From Deltaproteobacteria bacterium (GTDB lineage Bacteria > Desulfobacterota > GWC2-55-46 > JADFVP01): a stretch of 6,043 nucleotides of DNA. How positions within the stretch are numbered: position 1 is the first letter of the stretch; each line of letters starts with the position of its first letter. Location: assembly GCA_024275855.1 (NCBI GenBank), contig JAJRYL010000321.1, forward strand, positions 1 to 6,043. Direction: 5' to 3'. Of the stretch, positions 4,786-6,043 are shown in pieces. A model generated the notes under the pieces. It was not told where the DNA came from. It did no database searches and saw only the letters and a list, made by a program, of their open reading frames with translations. Both the position numbers and the translations under genes were made by a program.

Positions 4786-5628
4786 TTACCTGAGCAACGT
4801 CAACGCGTTCTGCGGCAGCGTATTCGCCTGGGCAAGTACCGAGGTACCGGCCTGAACCATGATCTGGTTCTTCGTGTAGACAGCGGTTTCAAAAGCGAAA
4901 TCCGCGTCTCTGATACGCGATTCAGCAGCCTGGAAGTTGGTGAACGTTACCTGTAGGTTGGTAAGCGTGGTGGCGAGCCTGTTTGAACTCGCACCGAATA
5001 TGGACCTTGCGTCGTTTACGGTCTTAAGCGCGGAGCTGATAGTATCTATCGCGCCGAGTGCGCCGGTTACCGATGAAAGAGCGCCTGACGATAGGCTGAG
5101 ACCGATAGAACCGGTCGCGCCCGAAGCGGTGAGCGCTACCATCGAAACGGACAACTGGTCATTAGACGAGTTTTTAAAACCGATAAACATTGTGAGTGAG
5201 GAGACTGTGCCGTTCAGAAGCTTGTTGCCACCGAACTCAGTGGTCTGGGCGACCCTCTCAATTTCACTTACGAGTTTATCGAACTCATTGGAGTAGTAAC
5301 TTCTTGTATTGGTGTCGAGGGTACCCTGCGCGGCACTGGCGGCCAACTCACCCATTCTGGTAAGAATGTTGGTGATCTGCTCAGAGGCCTTGTCACTTAT
5401 TTCAAGGGCGCTGATACCGTCATTCGCGTTACGCATTGATGCCTGAATCATTCTGGACTGTGACCTGAGCTGGTCGGCACGGGCAAGACCGGCTGCGTCA
5501 TCAACCGCTGAGTTGACTCTGAAACCGGAAGATAGTCTTTGGACGCTGACCTTAAGGTTAGCGTTGGACATTGCTATGTTCTGCTGAGCTACGAGAGATG
5601 CTATATTAGTGCTGATAACTAATGGCAT
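4786..5628 (-). CDS. fliC: Flagellin
   Basis: Flagellin is the exported filament subunit. From the ATG at 5628 it is 280 aa, a short flagellin with little or no outer domain. The N-terminal D0/D1 half (1-140) begins MPLVISTNIASLVAQQN and carries RLSSGFRVNSAVDDAAGLA (31-49), NDGISALEISDKA (69-81) and FGGNKLLNG (132-140). A brief Ser/Gly-rich middle (141-195) is followed by the C-terminal D1/D0 half, with FQAAESRIRDAD (232-243), NQIMVQAGTSVLAQAN (254-269) and the final LPQNALTLLR. There are no cysteines. The in-frame ATG at 5661 is rejected: AAGGAGGG lies 7 nt before 5628, and flagellins characteristically start at this point. A sigma-28-type promoter and a CsrA-type leader lie upstream. R91 in the L-R-x-x-E-L segment, equivalent to Salmonella R90, is kept, but the next Arg of that segment is Gly93. 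A paralogue lies directly upstream. Confidence 0.97.
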   Translation of the reverse strand: MPLVISTNIASLVAQQNIAMSNANLKVSVQRLSSGFRVNSAVDDAAGLARADQLRSQSRMIQASMRNANDGISALEISDKASEQITNILTRMGELAASAAQGTLDTNTRSYYSNEFDKLVSEIERVAQTTEFGGNKLLNGTVSSLTMFIGFKNSSNDQLSVSMVALTASGATGSIGLSLSSGALSSVTGALGAIDTISSALKTVNDARSIFGASSNRLATTLTNLQVTFTNFQAAESRIRDADFAFETAVYTKNQIMVQAGTSVLAQANTLPQNALTLLR

Positions 5629-5635
5629 GATTAAA

Positions 5636-5643
5636 CCCTCCTT
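5636..5643 (-). promoter_or_regulatory. Ribosome binding site of fliC, possible second CsrA site
   Basis: AAGGAGGG lies 7 nt before the ATG at 5628 and fixes the flagellin start. Its AAGGA also fits the ANGGA core bound by CsrA. CsrA bound here would block the ribosome, as described for hag in Bacillus subtilis. Confidence 0.8.
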
Positions 5644-5655
5644 AGTCTGTTCTTT

Positions 5656-5669
5656 CGGCATCCTTGCCG
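5656..5669 (-). promoter_or_regulatory. CsrA-type hairpin site in the fliC leader
   Basis: CGGCA-AGGA-TGCCG forms a 5-bp stem presenting GGA in a 4-nt loop. CAAGGATG matches the core of the known high-affinity CsrA consensus (RUACARGGAUGU) at all eight central positions. It lies 28-41 nt before the fliC start, with its GGA 22 nt from the GGA in the SD. A further AAGGA (5726-5722) lies higher in the leader. No csrA or fliW is visible in this window. Confidence 0.6.
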
Positions 5670-5673
5670 GTAA

Positions 5674-5685
5674 AACTGTTCAGTT
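5674..5685 (-). other. Minor leader palindrome (AACTGAACAGTT)
   Basis: A short inverted repeat with a 2-nt centre lies just upstream of the CsrA-type hairpin in the fliC leader. It may be a small stem in the mRNA. Nothing more is supported. Confidence 0.2.
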
Positions 5686-5768
5686 CTTATTCAATTATAA
5701 GCGTTCTGTAGGTCTTGCCTCTCCTTTCAGTAATATGACCCTATAAATTCAGACCACCTCTACTTCAT

Positions 5769-5795
5769 ACTTCGGTTGAGTATATAAGAACTTTA
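5769..5795 (-). promoter_or_regulatory. Sigma-28 (FliA)-type promoter of fliC
   Basis: On the minus strand, TAAA (5795-5792) is followed after exactly 15 nt by ACCGAAGT (5776-5769). The -35 box and the CCGA of the -10 box match the FliA consensus TAAA-N15-GCCGATAA. Transcription would start near 5762, giving an untranslated leader of about 133 nt. The promoter is in the expected place for a late flagellin gene. Confidence 0.75.
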
Positions 5796-5830
5796 GGAAT
5801 AAATCAAATTTATTTTACCACTATCTTCAG

Positions 5831-5859
5831 CCCCTGTTAAGAATGAGCAAAAACAGGGG
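5831..5859 (-). terminator. Hairpin after the upstream flagellin, weak terminator candidate
   Basis: CCCCTGTT (5859-5852 on the minus strand) pairs with AACAGGGG (5838-5831) across a 13-nt loop, 12 nt after the flagellin stop. A clear U-run does not follow, so termination strength is doubtful. The hairpin could instead protect the 3' end of the mRNA. Confidence 0.4.
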
Positions 5860-5871
5860 GTTGAAAGAGAT

Positions 5872-6043
5872 TTACTTAAGCAGTGTAAGTACGTTTTGAG
5901 GTAGCAGATTGGCCTGCGCGAGTATGGACGTCGCTGCCTCTACCAGTATCTTGTTTCTCGTATAGATTGCTGTCTCATAGGCAAAGTCGGCGTCTCTTAT
6001 ACGCGACTCGGCGGCCTGAAAATTGGTGAAGGTCGATTGCAGG
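5872..6043 (-). CDS. Second flagellin, C-terminal 56 residues only (start outside window)
   Basis: The frame enters at the window edge and ends with TAA at 5874-5872. The visible 56 residues are the conserved flagellin C-terminal D1/D0 region: FQAAESRIRDADFAYETA, NKILVEAATSILAQAN and the final LPQNVLTLLK. By direct alignment, 44 of 56 positions match the end of the complete flagellin next door (about 79 percent), and most changes are conservative (V/I, K/R, M/L, F/Y). It is therefore a tandem paralogue. Glu and Ala replace Gln and Gly in the usual VQAG motif. Whether the gene is full-length and which flagellin dominates the filament cannot be told here. Confidence 0.93.
   Translation of the reverse strand, partial: LQSTFTNFQAAESRIRDADFAYETAIYTRNKILVEAATSILAQANLLPQNVLTLLK

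Noticed and set aside
3372..5296. Plus-strand open frames opposite fliD, flaG and fliC
   Set aside because: The minus-strand genes are unmistakable family members; the opposite frames lack recognisable features.
5629..5661. Start of fliC at 5661, giving an 11-residue extension
   Set aside because: The extension contains the SD of the 5628 start, and flagellins begin at the MPLVISTN position.
1..6043. CRISPR arrays, tRNA or rRNA genes, insertion sequences
   Set aside because: No repeated spacer-like units, no tRNA or rRNA signatures and no transposase were found; coding density is explained by flagellar and signalling genes.

Overview
The window carries a late flagellar (filament-assembly) locus followed by chemotaxis-type signalling genes. 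Every gene supported here reads on the minus strand, so transcription runs from high to low coordinates. GC content looks intermediate, near 50 percent by eye. The gene set (two flagellins, FlaG, the FliD cap, FliS, a FliT-like chaperone, receiver proteins) and the promoter type suggest a motile Gram-negative bacterium with polar-type flagellar genes. A Desulfobacterota- or Nitrospirota-like lineage is a guess from gene order; the sequence does not fix the taxon.

In transcription order: (1) the 3' end of an upstream flagellin (6043-5872) and a hairpin in its 3' region. (2) A flagellin-specific sigma-28-type promoter (about 5795-5769) and a leader of about 130 nt. The leader contains a CsrA-type hairpin site and a second AGGA in the Shine-Dalgarno (SD) sequence. 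(3) A complete short flagellin of 280 aa (5628-4786). (4) A strong hairpin between fliC and flaG. (5) flaG (4718-4320), fliD (4244-2901), fliS (2893-2471) and a fliT-like gene (2481-2146), the last three tightly packed. (6) A 251-bp non-coding, partly pyrimidine-rich gap holding a second sigma-28-type promoter (1963-1937). (7) A 77-aa protein of unknown function (1894-1661), a 220-aa stand-alone receiver protein (1610-948), and a receiver-GAF protein that starts at a TTG (900) and runs off the window.

How the genes fit together: FliC subunits are polymerised under the FliD cap. FliS binds flagellin before export, the FliT-like protein probably serves FliD, and FlaG affects filament length or assembly. 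The second sigma-28 promoter would put the small protein and the receiver proteins in the same late class as flagellin, linking filament completion to signalling. Flagellin translation looks set up for CsrA control, as known for Bacillus subtilis hag. No csrA or fliW is in the window; in many flagellar loci these genes lie just upstream of flagellin, here beyond position 6043.

Most of the window is conventional flagellar biology. The parts most worth following up are the paired sigma-28 promoters, the CsrA hairpin, the flaG-proximal hairpin, the unrecognised 77-aa gene, and a perfect 20-bp palindrome inside the receiver-GAF gene.
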